Shown here: positions 43,418 to 51,749 of the stretch, piece after piece | Layout: each line of letters opens with the position of its first letter | How positions within the stretch are numbered: position 1 is the first letter of the stretch | DNA from: Bryobacterales bacterium | GTDB lineage: Bacteria > Acidobacteriota > Terriglobia > Bryobacterales > Bryobacteraceae | Assembly (NCBI GenBank): GCA_026954325.1 | Contig: JAIXKK010000086.1 | Span: forward strand, 1 to 64,000 | DNA: 64,000 nt | Direction: 5' to 3' | The notes under the pieces: model-generated | What the model was told of the DNA's origin: nothing | Database searches by the model: none | What the model saw: only the letters and a program-made list of their open reading frames with translations | Program-made: the position numbers and the translations under genes

Positions 43418-44752
43418 ATGGGCGAACGGGCGGCCATGCCGGAACAGTATCTGGTTATCCTGTTTGTGAAATTGGCGGTTTCGGCTTCCTTGGCCAGCGT
43501 CCTCACTCGTGTCGTCGCCGTCCAGCGCATGCTCCTCCAGGAAGAGCGCACCCTGCGCCAGCGCCTCCTGCTGGCTCTTGCCTTCTCGGCCGTCTTCGGC
43601 GCCGGCGTCGCCACGCGCGTCGTCAGCCGTGACAGCTATCAGGCCGTCGACCTCGGCCTCGAAGGCAGCCTCTTGTGCGGCCTCATCGGCGGCTACGTCA
43701 CCGGACTCTCCGGCGGCATCCTCATCTCCCTCCCCGCAATGCTTCGTGGCGAAATGCTCACCATGCCGCTCTTTGCCGGCATCGGTGTTTTTGGCGGCCT
43801 CCTGCGCGACCTCGCCCCGGACAAGGAGGAAATCTGGCGCTTCTCTCCCTTCTTCGACATCGGCATGGTCCGCTCTTTCCTCCGCCGCGGGGATTACCAC
43901 CGCCCCCTCTTTCATCTCGCCTTTCTCGGCACTGTCCTTTTCGCCGAGTTCCTCCGCCTCAATCTGCCCACGCTGTTCGGAGCCCAGTTTCTCTTTGCCC
44001 TCTATCCCAACTGGAATCAACCTCATCCCCTCCTCGTGCTTGCCACCTATGGCGCCACGCTCTTCGCCGTCACCTTTCCCCTCAAGGTCTGGAACAATAC
44101 CCGCAACGAACGCAAACTCGAGGCCCAGCAAGCCCTTCTCGTCGAGGCCCGCCTTGCCGCCCTCACCCGCCAGATCAATCCTCACTTCCTCTTCAATACC
44201 CTCAATTCCGTCTCCACCCTCATCCGCATCAATCCCGAACAGGCCCGGAAGATGATCCACAAGCTCTCCAACATCCTCCGCCGCCTGCTTCGCAAACAGG
44301 AAAATCTCTCTCCTCTCCGAGAAGAACTCTCCTTCATCGAGGACTACCTCGCCATCGAAATCGTCCGCTTCGGCGATAAACTTCGCGTGCAAGAGGATGT
44401 CGATCCCCTCACCCTCGACAAACTCGTCCCCAGCATGATCCTTCAGCCCCTGGTGGAGAATAGCATCAAGCACGGCCTTAGCAGTAAAGTGGATGGCGGG
44501 GTGATCCGCATCAGGAGCCAGTCTCTCGGCAGACGCCTCCTGCTCTCGGTCGAAGACGACGGGGTTGGCATTCCTGAGGAGAAACTCGCTAATCTGTTTG
44601 AGCAAGGCATTGGCGTCAGTAACGTGAACGAAAGGCTCAAGGTTTTGTATGGCCACGATTTTCGCCTCTCCATCATCAGCCGTCCGGGCGAGGGCACTCG
44701 AACCGAAATCGAGATTCCTCAGCTCACCACGGCTCTCCGGGCGGTATCCTAG
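43418..44752 (+). CDS. LytS/YehU-type sensor histidine kinase
   Basis: A 444-residue membrane histidine kinase. The N-terminal half has about five or six hydrophobic segments (LVILFVKLAVSASLASVL, LLLALAFSAVFGAGVA, GLIGGYVTGLSGGILISLP) of the 5TM-LYT type. The kinase core carries RQINPHFLFNTLNSVSTLI, the HisKA-like box with the phosphorylated His, then ENSIKHGL (N box) and VEDDGVGIPEEKL (G box). Such kinases signal cell-wall or carbohydrate status to LytR-type regulators, but no regulator gene is adjacent: a methyltransferase follows with zero spacing. The start is uncertain: an ATG at 43436 comes 16 bases after a TATAAT (43414-43419) that overlaps the ATG at 43418. Confidence 0.87.
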   Translation: MGERAAMPEQYLVILFVKLAVSASLASVLTRVVAVQRMLLQEERTLRQRLLLALAFSAVFGAGVATRVVSRDSYQAVDLGLEGSLLCGLIGGYVTGLSGGILISLPAMLRGEMLTMPLFAGIGVFGGLLRDLAPDKEEIWRFSPFFDIGMVRSFLRRGDYHRPLFHLAFLGTVLFAEFLRLNLPTLFGAQFLFALYPNWNQPHPLLVLATYGATLFAVTFPLKVWNNTRNERKLEAQQALLVEARLAALTRQINPHFLFNTLNSVSTLIRINPEQARKMIHKLSNILRRLLRKQENLSPLREELSFIEDYLAIEIVRFGDKLRVQEDVDPLTLDKLVPSMILQPLVENSIKHGLSSKVDGGVIRIRSQSLGRRLLLSVEDDGVGIPEEKLANLFEQGIGVSNVNERLKVLYGHDFRLSIISRPGEGTRTEIEIPQLTTALRAVS

Positions 44753-45457
44753 GTGAACGCGCTCATGCAGAACCTGCTGAAGCAGCAAACCATAGCCTCG
44801 TCCATCGAGGACAGACTGCCCGTTACGGTCGCCGCCCATACGCGCCGCGTCTATGACCGCCTGGCTTCCTTCTACCACCTCTCGACGATGTTCTTTCACT
44901 CCAAGGCCCACCGCTGCGCCCTCGAACAATCCGGCGTTTCCGACGGAATGCGCGTCCTTGAAGTCGCTACCGGGAGCGGCGAAATGTTCCACCGGCTTGT
45001 GAAGGCTAATCCAAAGGGCGCCACGCTCGGGCTTGACCTGTCGCCCAATATGGCCGCCCGAACCCAGCATCGCGCCAGCAAACGGTTCCCTGACGCCTTC
45101 GCCCGCTGCCAGGCCGTGGATGCCCGCTACCTCCCTTTTCGCGATGAGACCTTCGACGCCGTCATCTCCTGCTATCTGCTCGAACTGCTCAGTCAGGAAG
45201 ATATTTCCCGCACTTTGTCGGAAATCCGCCGCGTCCTGCGCCCTCACGCCGCCGTCACCCTCGTCCTCATCGGCCAGAATACGGAAGTGTTCAACCGCCT
45301 CTACGATCTCGCCGGAAGCCTCGTCCCCGCCTTCTGGGGACGCCAGATTGAAGAGAAAGTGACCGATTTCCTCGCAGAGCAGAACCTGCGGATTCTCCAC
45401 GATTGCGTCGTGCGCCAGACGTTTTACCCCTCCCGGATTCTCACCGCCCGCAAGTAG
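44753..45457 (+). CDS. Class I SAM-dependent methyltransferase (UbiE-like)
   Basis: A 234-residue methyltransferase starting with GTG immediately after the kinase stop (TAG then GTG, no gap). Motif I is VLEVATGSGEMFHRLV, followed by LGLDLSPNMAAR (acidic ribose-binding residue), motif II YLPFRDETFDAVISCYLLELL and post-II LRPHAAVTLVLIG. The general plan matches ubiquinone/menaquinone C-methyltransferases and small phospholipid or phosphatidylethanolamine N-methyltransferases (PmtA type); the helical cap region RVYDRLASFYHLSTMF and the C-terminal YDLAGSLVPAF recall the second. Substrate not identifiable. It is expressed with the LytS-like kinase, an unusual pairing. Confidence 0.85.
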   Translation: MNALMQNLLKQQTIASSIEDRLPVTVAAHTRRVYDRLASFYHLSTMFFHSKAHRCALEQSGVSDGMRVLEVATGSGEMFHRLVKANPKGATLGLDLSPNMAARTQHRASKRFPDAFARCQAVDARYLPFRDETFDAVISCYLLELLSQEDISRTLSEIRRVLRPHAAVTLVLIGQNTEVFNRLYDLAGSLVPAFWGRQIEEKVTDFLAEQNLRILHDCVVRQTFYPSRILTARK

Positions 45458-45543
45458 CTGGCGTTTGCATTACGGGGAAATCCGGCGAGCCTACTCTGTG
45501 GCGCAATAGCGCGCCCCTCTCCCCCCGCCGATATCTCCCCTGT

Positions 45544-47259
45544 ATGTGTCGCTTCACTCTCCTCCTCCTCGCTGCTCTCCCCTCCTTCCCCCAAGTTCTT
45601 CCCACTCTCTCTCTCACCCCCTCCACCCTCGGCTTCACCTACCAGATTGGAGCAGCCACCCTGCCCGCCGCCCAAACCATTCAGGTCAAGCGCGGCGGCT
45701 CCGGCGCCGCCCTCGATTTCACTGCCTCTCTCTCGCCCTCGGCCCCTTGGCTCATTGTCACTCCCACCGCGGGAAAAACCGGAACGTCCATCAGTCTTCG
45801 GGTCAATCCCACTTCCTTGAACGCCGGCACTTACTCCACCACCCTCCAGGTGGACGCCACGGGCGCGGCCGGTCCCGTCACCGCTTCCATCGCGCTCATC
45901 GTGAAGAACCCGCCTCCCACCATGACCGCCGCGCCGGCCTCTCTCGCCTTCGGATGGCAGACAGACTCCGCTTCGCCGCCCGCCACGCAGACCGTCTCTG
46001 TCTCCACCAATGGAGAGCCGCTCTCCTTCACGGCCGCCGTGGCCGGCGCCACCTGGCTGAGCATTACGCCCTCCGTGGGCGTGGTCCTCTCCGGAAGCCC
46101 CGTCACCCTCACTCTCTCCGCCGATACCACCGGTCTTGTCCCGGCCACCTACACAAGCCGCATCACGCTCACCTCTCTCACGGCTTCCAACAAAACCGTC
46201 ACCATTCCCGTCACGCTCACCGTTGATCCGGGAACCGCCGTCATCAGTTCCATCTGGCCTTCCTCGGCGCCCATCGGATCCAACGACACCACCATCACCA
46301 TTCGCGGGTCGCACTTGTTCAAAGCCTCCACGGTAAAGGCAGGCGCCGCTGACCTCACCGCCACGTGGATCAGCGCGGGCGCGATGCTCGCCGTGGTTCC
46401 CAAGGCCATGCTCACCACTCAGGGCAGCCTGTCCATTACCGTTCTCAATTCGCCCAGGCCCGCCTCCAACGCCGTTGTCTTTACCGTCACTCCCCCGGGC
46501 CCCAGCATCCAGGGCATTGTCAACGCGGCCAGTTTCGCCGGCCTTAGCCCCAAGCCGCAACTGGCCCCCGGGGAGATCATCTCCATCTTCGGTTCCGCGC
46601 TCGGCCCATCCAGCGCCCTCGTCGCTGTTCCCACGGGCAATGCATTCCCCACCAGTCTCGGAACCCCGCCCACCATCGTCGAATTCGAGGTCAGTTCCCT
46701 CTGGGTGCCCGCGCCCATCATCTTCGCCCAGGCCAATCAGGTCAATTGCCAGGTCCCTTTCAGCATCCCTACCGGCACAGACCTGAAAATGCGTGTCACC
46801 TACAATGCTCTTATCTCCGCGGACTTCCTCTATGACGGTATCGCCGCGGATCCTGGTATCTTCACAGTCGATAGCTCCGGCCGCGGCCAGGCCGCCGCTC
46901 TGAATTACGACCCCGGCGCCGCCGCCTATTCGCTCAATTCAGCCTCCAACCCGGCCTCCAAGGGCGGCGTCCTCGTCCTCTTCATCACCGGCGGCGGCGC
47001 CATCACGCCCGTTCCCAACCCCGATGGCCAGTTGACGCCGCTCACGCCATTGCCCACGCTCACGGCCGTCCCCTCGATCACCATCGGGGGCGATGCCGCC
47101 ACTATCATCTCGGCCACCGCCGTACCCGGCGCGCTCGGCGGACTCGCCCAACTGAATGTCTCCGTTCCCAGTTCCCTCAAGGCCGGCAAGGACCTTCCTG
47201 TCGTCGTCGTCATCGGCGGACATGCCTCGCCCGTCACCGCCACCATCGCCGTGAAGTAA
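45544..47259 (+). CDS. TIGR03437-family exported protein with BACON-like repeats
   Basis: A 571-residue surface or secreted protein. The ATG at 45544 opens a signal peptide (CRFTLLLLAALPSFPQ). Two BACON-like repeats of about 100 residues follow (SLTPSTLGFTYQIGAATLPA and APASLAFGWQTDSASPP as their openings, each with a conserved Trp in APWLIVTP or ATWLSITP), then an IPT/TIG-like domain (SIWPSSAPIGSNDTTITIRG), then the TIGR03437 C-terminal domain of about 230 residues starting IQGIVNAASFAGLSPKPQLAPG and including IFAQANQVNCQVPFSIPTG. The latter domain is known chiefly from Solibacter-type Acidobacteriota, where dozens of paralogues occur. The function is unknown; carbohydrate adhesion is a reasonable guess from BACON modules. 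Confidence 0.88.
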   Translation: MCRFTLLLLAALPSFPQVLPTLSLTPSTLGFTYQIGAATLPAAQTIQVKRGGSGAALDFTASLSPSAPWLIVTPTAGKTGTSISLRVNPTSLNAGTYSTTLQVDATGAAGPVTASIALIVKNPPPTMTAAPASLAFGWQTDSASPPATQTVSVSTNGEPLSFTAAVAGATWLSITPSVGVVLSGSPVTLTLSADTTGLVPATYTSRITLTSLTASNKTVTIPVTLTVDPGTAVISSIWPSSAPIGSNDTTITIRGSHLFKASTVKAGAADLTATWISAGAMLAVVPKAMLTTQGSLSITVLNSPRPASNAVVFTVTPPGPSIQGIVNAASFAGLSPKPQLAPGEIISIFGSALGPSSALVAVPTGNAFPTSLGTPPTIVEFEVSSLWVPAPIIFAQANQVNCQVPFSIPTGTDLKMRVTYNALISADFLYDGIAADPGIFTVDSSGRGQAAALNYDPGAAAYSLNSASNPASKGGVLVLFITGGGAITPVPNPDGQLTPLTPLPTLTAVPSITIGGDAATIISATAVPGALGGLAQLNVSVPSSLKAGKDLPVVVVIGGHASPVTATIAVK

Positions 47260-47293
47260 CACCGCGTTACAATGACGCACGAAGGTATTTTTT

Positions 47294-48148
47294 ATGAACC
47301 GTCGTGCTTTTCTCGCCGCTGCCTCTCTCCTTCCCCTGCCCTCCATGGCTGCGCAGCGGCTCCCCATCCGGAAGGCTGTTCTGCTCGGCATGCTGCCCTC
47401 CCAACTGAGTATCCGGGACCGGTTTCAACTCGCCAAGGACTGCGGATTCGAGGAAATCGAACTGCCCACCACGCCCGATCCCGCCGCCGCCGCGGAAATG
47501 CGCAAAGCTTCCGAGACTACCGGACTGCGTATTCACTCGGTCATGAACAGCGATCACTGGCGCTATCCACTTTCGAGCGGCGATCCGGAAGTGGTCCGCA
47601 AATGCGTTGCCGGCATGGAGACCAGCCTCCACAACGCACATGACTGGGGCGCCGACACCGTCCTCCTCGTTCCCGCCGTCGTCAATCCGAAGACCAGCTA
47701 CGGCGAAGCCTGGCAGCGCTCCCAGGAACGGATTCGCCGCATGATCCCCATGGCCGAAAACCTCAAGGTCATTATCGCCGTCGAAGAGGTATGGAATAAG
47801 TTCCTCCTGAGTCCCCTCGAATTTGCCCGTTACGTCGACGAATTTCAAAGCCCTTGGGTGCGCGCCTATTTCGACGTCGGCAACGTCGTCCTCTACGGCT
47901 ACCCTCAGGATTGGATCCGCACCCTCGGCAAGCGGATCGTCAAACTCCATTTCAAGGATTTCAAATTCGCGAAGCGTGTCGCCGAATTCGTGAATCTCCG
48001 CGACGGCGAGATTGACTGGAAAGAGATCCACAATGCCCTCACCGGGATCGGCTACAAAGGATCCGCCACGGTGGAACTGGCCTCCGGCGACGCCGCCTAC
48101 CTCAAGGACGTCAGCCACCGCGTCGACCTCATCCTCGAAGGCGCCTGA
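47294..48148 (+). CDS. Exported sugar isomerase/epimerase-like TIM barrel
   Basis: A 284-residue protein with a twin-Arg-type leader (MNRRAFLAAASLLPLPSMA) followed by a xylose-isomerase-like barrel. Segments include LAKDCGFEEIELPTTPDP, GLRIHSVMNSDHWRYPLSS, NLKVIIAVEEVWNKFLLSP, RAYFDVGNVVLYG, KLHFKDFKFAKR and GSATVELASGD. The metal ligands Glu (EEVWNKF), Asp (FDVGN), His (KLHFKDF) and Glu (TVELA) are in the expected order of the hexulose-6-phosphate isomerase/epimerase-like family. It is followed by sppA after 16 bases and preceded by the TIGR03437 gene by 34. It differs from the barrel at 28440 in its substrate loop, so the substrate may differ. Confidence 0.86.
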   Translation: MNRRAFLAAASLLPLPSMAAQRLPIRKAVLLGMLPSQLSIRDRFQLAKDCGFEEIELPTTPDPAAAAEMRKASETTGLRIHSVMNSDHWRYPLSSGDPEVVRKCVAGMETSLHNAHDWGADTVLLVPAVVNPKTSYGEAWQRSQERIRRMIPMAENLKVIIAVEEVWNKFLLSPLEFARYVDEFQSPWVRAYFDVGNVVLYGYPQDWIRTLGKRIVKLHFKDFKFAKRVAEFVNLRDGEIDWKEIHNALTGIGYKGSATVELASGDAAYLKDVSHRVDLILEGA

Positions 48149-48164
48149 TCGCCTGCCCTAACCG

Positions 48165-49844
48165 ATGCGGAATTTCCTGGCCGGTATCCTCGGCGGACTG
48201 CTTCTCGCCCTGCTCCTGGGAGTCTCTGTTGCCTGGCTTGTCCCCTGGTGGCTCGAACGTCCTCCCTCGGTGGCCAAGGGCACAACGCTCGTCCTTCGTC
48301 TATCCGGGACTATCTACGAGCAGGAGCCTCCCACCCTCTACCCCTTCGGCGAACGGTCCTGGACGACGCTTCGCCTCTGGGAAACCCTCGGAAAGGCCGC
48401 CGCCGACCCGCGCATCGTGGCCCTCCTGCTCTTCCCGGAAAAACCCGCCGCCGGCTGGGCCAAACTCGCCGAAATCCGCAATTCCTTGCTTCTCTTCCGC
48501 AAGACCGGCAAGCCCGTGGCCGCCTATTTGCGCAGCGCGACCGCGCGCGATTATTTCCTCGCTACCGCCGCCGGCAGGCTGGCTGCTCCCCCCGGCGACA
48601 TCGTGGACCTCAAAGGACTCCGCGCCGAACTCACCTATGGACGCCTTGCCCTCGACAAACTCGGAATCCTCCCCGAGTTTGAGAGCATTGGCCGCTATAA
48701 GGACGGCGCCGGTATCCTCACCCGCTCTTCCAGCACCCCCGAAACCCGGCAGGTCATCAACAATCTCCTCGATTCGCGGCTCGATTCACTCATCTCGGCC
48801 ATCTCCCAAAGCCGCCACCGCGCCCCCCAACAGGTGCGCCAACTGTTCGATGAAGGGCCGTTCCTCGCCGCCTCCGCCCTCGCCTCCGGACTCATCGACG
48901 CCGCCCAATACGAAGACCAGGCTCGCTCGGAACTCGCCGCCGCGCTCCACCAGAAGGAACTCACCACACTCTCCGCCGCCGATTACCAGCGTGTTCGCGC
49001 CCCCGCTCCCGGACGCGATGGAAAACAGAAGATCGCCTTTGTCGCCGCCGAGGGAGATATCCTCCGCTCTCCCATCCCTTTCTTCGATCAGCAAATCCTC
49101 GATCCCGAATCATTCGCCCTAACCCTGAAAAAGGTGCGCGAGGATGACTCCATCAAAGCCGTCATTCTTCGCATTGACTCCCCAGGAGGCGATGCGATTG
49201 CCTCCGATGAGATGACGCGGGAAGTGAGGCGGCTCGCTGCCGCAAAACCTGTCATCGTCTCCATGGCCGATGTCGCCGCCAGCGGCGGCTATGCTCTCGC
49301 CATGGGAGCCCCCACGGTGGTGGCCTATCCGGAAACCATCACCGGCTCCATCGGCGTCTTCTTCGGCAAACTCACGCTCACCGGCCTGTACGGCAAACTC
49401 GGAATTCGCAAGGAGATCTACACCCGAGGCCGTTTCGCCGCCATTGACTCCGATGCGCAACCGCTCACCGCCGAGAGCCGCCGGAAGCTTCACGCTTCGC
49501 TCGAAGCCGTATATGCCGATTTTGTCCGCCAGGTCGCCGCGTCGCGAAAAAAGAAGTTTGACGAGATTGACCGTGTCGCTCAAGGACGCGTCTGGCTCGG
49601 CTCGGAGGCGAAGGCGAACGGGCTCGTCGATGACCTCGGTGGAATCGAACGCGCCATCGGCCTGGCCAGACAGCGCGCGTCTATCCCTGCCCGGGAGCAG
49701 ATCCGGCTCGTCGTCTTCCCTTCCTCCCCCGGTTGGATTCATTCCCTCGAACAGAGGCTTGCGCCATTCATCCGCTCAACGCCGCTCCTCCGCCTCTCCT
49801 CCGGTGTCTGGAAACGAATCCCTTTCGAACTCGATGTGGATTGA
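48165..49844 (+). CDS. sppA: Signal peptide peptidase SppA, long (67K) type
   Basis: A 559-residue membrane protease degrading leftover signal peptides. An N-terminal membrane helix (LAGILGGLLLALLLGVSVAWLV) precedes two tandem S49 domains. The first includes GRYKDGAGILTRSSST with the catalytic Lys; the second has SPGGDAIASDEMTREV and the nucleophile Ser in ADVAASGGYALAMGA, with the GSIGVFFGK block after it. The Lys/Ser dyad lies in different halves, as in the long enterobacterial enzyme. The C-terminal AQGRVWLGSEAKANGLVDDLGG is conserved. The gene converges on fliA with only two bases between the stops and no terminator. Confidence 0.92.
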   Translation: MRNFLAGILGGLLLALLLGVSVAWLVPWWLERPPSVAKGTTLVLRLSGTIYEQEPPTLYPFGERSWTTLRLWETLGKAAADPRIVALLLFPEKPAAGWAKLAEIRNSLLLFRKTGKPVAAYLRSATARDYFLATAAGRLAAPPGDIVDLKGLRAELTYGRLALDKLGILPEFESIGRYKDGAGILTRSSSTPETRQVINNLLDSRLDSLISAISQSRHRAPQQVRQLFDEGPFLAASALASGLIDAAQYEDQARSELAAALHQKELTTLSAADYQRVRAPAPGRDGKQKIAFVAAEGDILRSPIPFFDQQILDPESFALTLKKVREDDSIKAVILRIDSPGGDAIASDEMTREVRRLAAAKPVIVSMADVAASGGYALAMGAPTVVAYPETITGSIGVFFGKLTLTGLYGKLGIRKEIYTRGRFAAIDSDAQPLTAESRRKLHASLEAVYADFVRQVAASRKKKFDEIDRVAQGRVWLGSEAKANGLVDDLGGIERAIGLARQRASIPAREQIRLVVFPSSPGWIHSLEQRLAPFIRSTPLLRLSSGVWKRIPFELDVD

Positions 49845-49846
49845 CC

Positions 49847-50638
49847 TCAATCGGCAAATGCGCAGGCCGAGTGAATTCCATTCGATTGCAGCACCACCGC
49901 CATCTTCTCGAGCGCGGACTTGTGGATTTGCGAAACCCGGCTCTCGTTGATTCCCAACAGCCCGCCGATCTCTTTCATCGTCATCTCGTTGGTGTAGTAC
50001 AGCAGCACCACCTTCTGGTACCGCTCCGGCAGCGACTTCATCGCATCCGCCAGCACGGATCGCAATTGCTGGTGAGCACACATCCGGTCCGGCTGCGTCT
50101 CCGGCTTCGACGGGAAATCCGGCGCCGGAAGATCATCCTGGTCATTGGCGCGTGAACTGGCCGATACCAGCCCCACACTCCGCAAGTCCAACATCATCTG
50201 ACGCCACCGCTCCACTTCCACGCCCAGTTTCTCGGCTACTTCCGATTCCGTGGGATTGCGCTGCAATGCCGCCGCCAGATCCCGCGTTGCCGCCTCCACC
50301 TGCTTATGGCGGCGTCTCAAGTCGCGCGACGCCCAATCCAGTTGCCGCAAGCTGTCCAGAATCGCTCCCTTGATCCGGTGCTTGGCGTAGCTCGAGAACA
50401 CCACCTTCTTGTCCGGATTGTACTTGCTCGCGGCGTCAAACAGCCCCAGAATTCCCGCATGCACCAAGTCATCCAGCTCCACGTGGACGGGTAGGTTCTC
50501 GTGTACCCGAACCGCGATTGCCTTCACTAATGGCAAATGTTCCAATACCACCCGGTCTCGTCTCGAAGCCCGCGTGATTGGATTCTGTACGACATTCGTG
50601 CCGCGCATGTCTTGGATTTTCGCTTTCGCTGTGCCCAT
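49847..50638 (-). CDS. FliA/WhiG-type RNA polymerase sigma factor
   Basis: A 263-residue sigma-28-type factor. Region 2 (residues about 25-85) reads LPLVKAIAVRVHENLPVHVELDDLVHAGILGLFDAASKYNP; region 3 starts SSYAKHRIKGAILDSLRQLDWASRDLRRR; region 4 ends LPERYQKVVLLYYTNEMTMKEIGGLLGINESRVSQIHKSAL. In flagellates FliA drives late flagellar genes; WhiG-like relatives control development. No flagellar gene is found in the window, so it may regulate chemotaxis, pili or another process here. The start is taken at 50638 (MGTAKAKIQDMRG), though ATG at 50608 and an upstream open frame to 50941 exist. The leader region contains a sigma-28-like -10 element, noted separately. Confidence 0.9.
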   Translation of the reverse strand: MGTAKAKIQDMRGTNVVQNPITRASRRDRVVLEHLPLVKAIAVRVHENLPVHVELDDLVHAGILGLFDAASKYNPDKKVVFSSYAKHRIKGAILDSLRQLDWASRDLRRRHKQVEAATRDLAAALQRNPTESEVAEKLGVEVERWRQMMLDLRSVGLVSASSRANDQDDLPAPDFPSKPETQPDRMCAHQQLRSVLADAMKSLPERYQKVVLLYYTNEMTMKEIGGLLGINESRVSQIHKSALEKMAVVLQSNGIHSACAFAD

Positions 50639-50991
50639 TTCTTCGAGTCTCTCCCTTTCCGCTCTGGCCTTCCCTGCTTCAAACCGGCCGGCGTTTTTCC
50701 CGGTGCAACCAACCGTTACGCCCGCCCATGGATGCAATCTGCTCGCCAAGCGCTGACAGACTCCATCCCCAAACCCTCCGTCTGACACGTTTCCCAACGC
50801 CAACACCGCGCTGCACCGATGTTTAGCGCCGCTTCCGGACCGTTCCCCAATCCGCGCGAAATCCGCCTCCACTCCCTGACCCCCCTCCGTCAAAACCAAT
50901 TTGGAATCAGAAAGCCGAACCGGCGTTTCAGAGTGGAACATTCCGTCCCAAAATGAAACTCGTTTTTCCGTCTGTAGTTTCTTGAATAAGC

Positions 50992-51018
50992 TTATCGGAG
51001 GGAAGGGATTTTGAACTA
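50992..51018 (-). promoter_or_regulatory. Sigma-28-like promoter candidate upstream of the FliA-type gene
   Basis: On the minus strand TAGT (51018-51015), 15 bases and TCCGATAA (50999-50992) fit the sigma-28 pattern TAAA-N15-GCCGATAA in two of four and seven of eight positions. It could give autoregulation. Chance occurrence of CCGATAA is not rare in a 64-kb window. Confidence 0.25.
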
Positions 51019-51065
51019 GAGGGAAATGGATCGGAAATGGCTGATTCGAAGTTTGCGTTTGCCCT

Positions 51066-51096
51066 ATTCCCCCCTCCCCATATTGGGGGGTGGAAT
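51066..51096. terminator. Hairpin downstream of the 68-residue membrane protein gene
   Basis: ATTCCCCCC-type left arm (51066-51074) pairs with GGGGGG(T)GGAAT (51085-51096) over a short loop holding CATATT. It lies 14 bases past the stop of the minus-strand gene. There is no T tract, so it is a weak terminator or a stabilising hairpin. Confidence 0.35.
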
Positions 51097-51109
51097 CGGC
51101 TGCTACCGT

Positions 51110-51316
51110 CTAGTCCTTTCGATTATCTCCGTCATCTCCCGCTTCCTCCTGCTTCCGCTTCAGATGCGCGACATACGTCTTCGCCGCCAGCCCTCCCAGC
51201 ACGATCAGCGTCACCATCCGGATGGCCCCCTCGAGTGTCGTCAGTGACAGCACCCCTAGCGCCCCATACAGCCCCATCGCTACCGCCAGCCGCTTGCTCT
51301 CCGCCTCGTGATTCAT
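51110..51316 (-). CDS. Small membrane protein of unknown function
   Basis: A 68-residue protein, MNHEAESKRLAVAMGLYGAL at the start, with two adjacent hydrophobic stretches (AVAMGLYGALGVLSLTTLEG and IRMVTLIVLGGLAAKTYVAHL) and a charged C-terminal tail KRKQEEAGDDGDNRKD. The composition and codon choice look like a true gene. No family is recognised. It stands alone between the FliA leader and the 51402 gene, transcribed towards fliA. Confidence 0.6.
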   Translation of the reverse strand: MNHEAESKRLAVAMGLYGALGVLSLTTLEGAIRMVTLIVLGGLAAKTYVAHLKRKQEEAGDDGDNRKD

Positions 51317-51401
51317 GACAAGAGTTTAATCCCTCATTTTCGCAACTCTCCCCGCAACATTTCGAGTCCTCTCGCGTTTGCAGATTCAGGAGGCTGAAAG
51401 C

Positions 51402-51713
51402 ATGAACAACTTAATCAAAACCATCAGCTTGACGGCAGTTCTCGGAGTCACCCTCAGCGCCGCGGGGCCCATTGCCAACCGCGCCGCCAACCAGCAAGCC
51501 AGAATCCGGCAAGGTGTCCGTTCCGGGCAACTCACCCCGCGTGAAACCGCCCGGCTCGAAGCCCAGGAGCACGCCCTGCACCGGGAGATTGCTCACGACC
51601 GTCTCACCGGCAACGGCTTGTCCCCGCGCGAGAGGCGCACCATCAACCGCCAGCAGAACAACCTGAGCCATCAGATCTACAAACAGAAACACGACGCCCA
51701 GGTTCGCCCGTAG
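51402..51713 (+). CDS. Small exported Arg/Gln-rich protein
   Basis: A 103-residue protein whose start at 51402 is set by a perfect AGGAGG at 51388-51393, eight bases upstream, and a signal peptide (NNLIKTISLTAVLGVTLSAAG). The mature part contains two similar helical repeats: RIRQGVRSGQLTPRETARLEAQ and the later DRLTGNGLSPRERRTINRQ, ending SHQIYKQKHD. The repeat with its xLTxxExxxL pattern is seen in small EF-hand-like or periplasmic proteins of unknown function. The charged helices would be soluble. It is monocistronic and faces the cpaE-like gene in a convergent position. Confidence 0.72.
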   Translation: MNNLIKTISLTAVLGVTLSAAGPIANRAANQQARIRQGVRSGQLTPRETARLEAQEHALHREIAHDRLTGNGLSPRERRTINRQQNNLSHQIYKQKHDAQVRP

Positions 51714-51749
51714 CCCTCGGCGGGCGTCCGGTTCCTCGCGCCGGCTTCA

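Larger units (their letters stand above)
50639..51109. other. Long leader/intergenic region upstream of the FliA-type sigma gene
   Basis: No confident gene in these 471 bases. The minus frame is open as far as 50941 but is low in conserved features. Bases 50940-51060 are visibly AT-richer than the surroundings and contain the 10-nt palindrome ATAAGCTTAT (50986-50995) beside a TCCGATAA element. A hairpin of nearly complementary arms sits at 51066-51096. Transcripts of the sigma gene may therefore begin here with a long leader of about 350 nt. Confidence 0.45.

Noticed and set aside
43391..45400. A 669-codon minus-strand frame
   Set aside because: Antisense to the kinase and methyltransferase genes, both of which have clear catalytic motifs.
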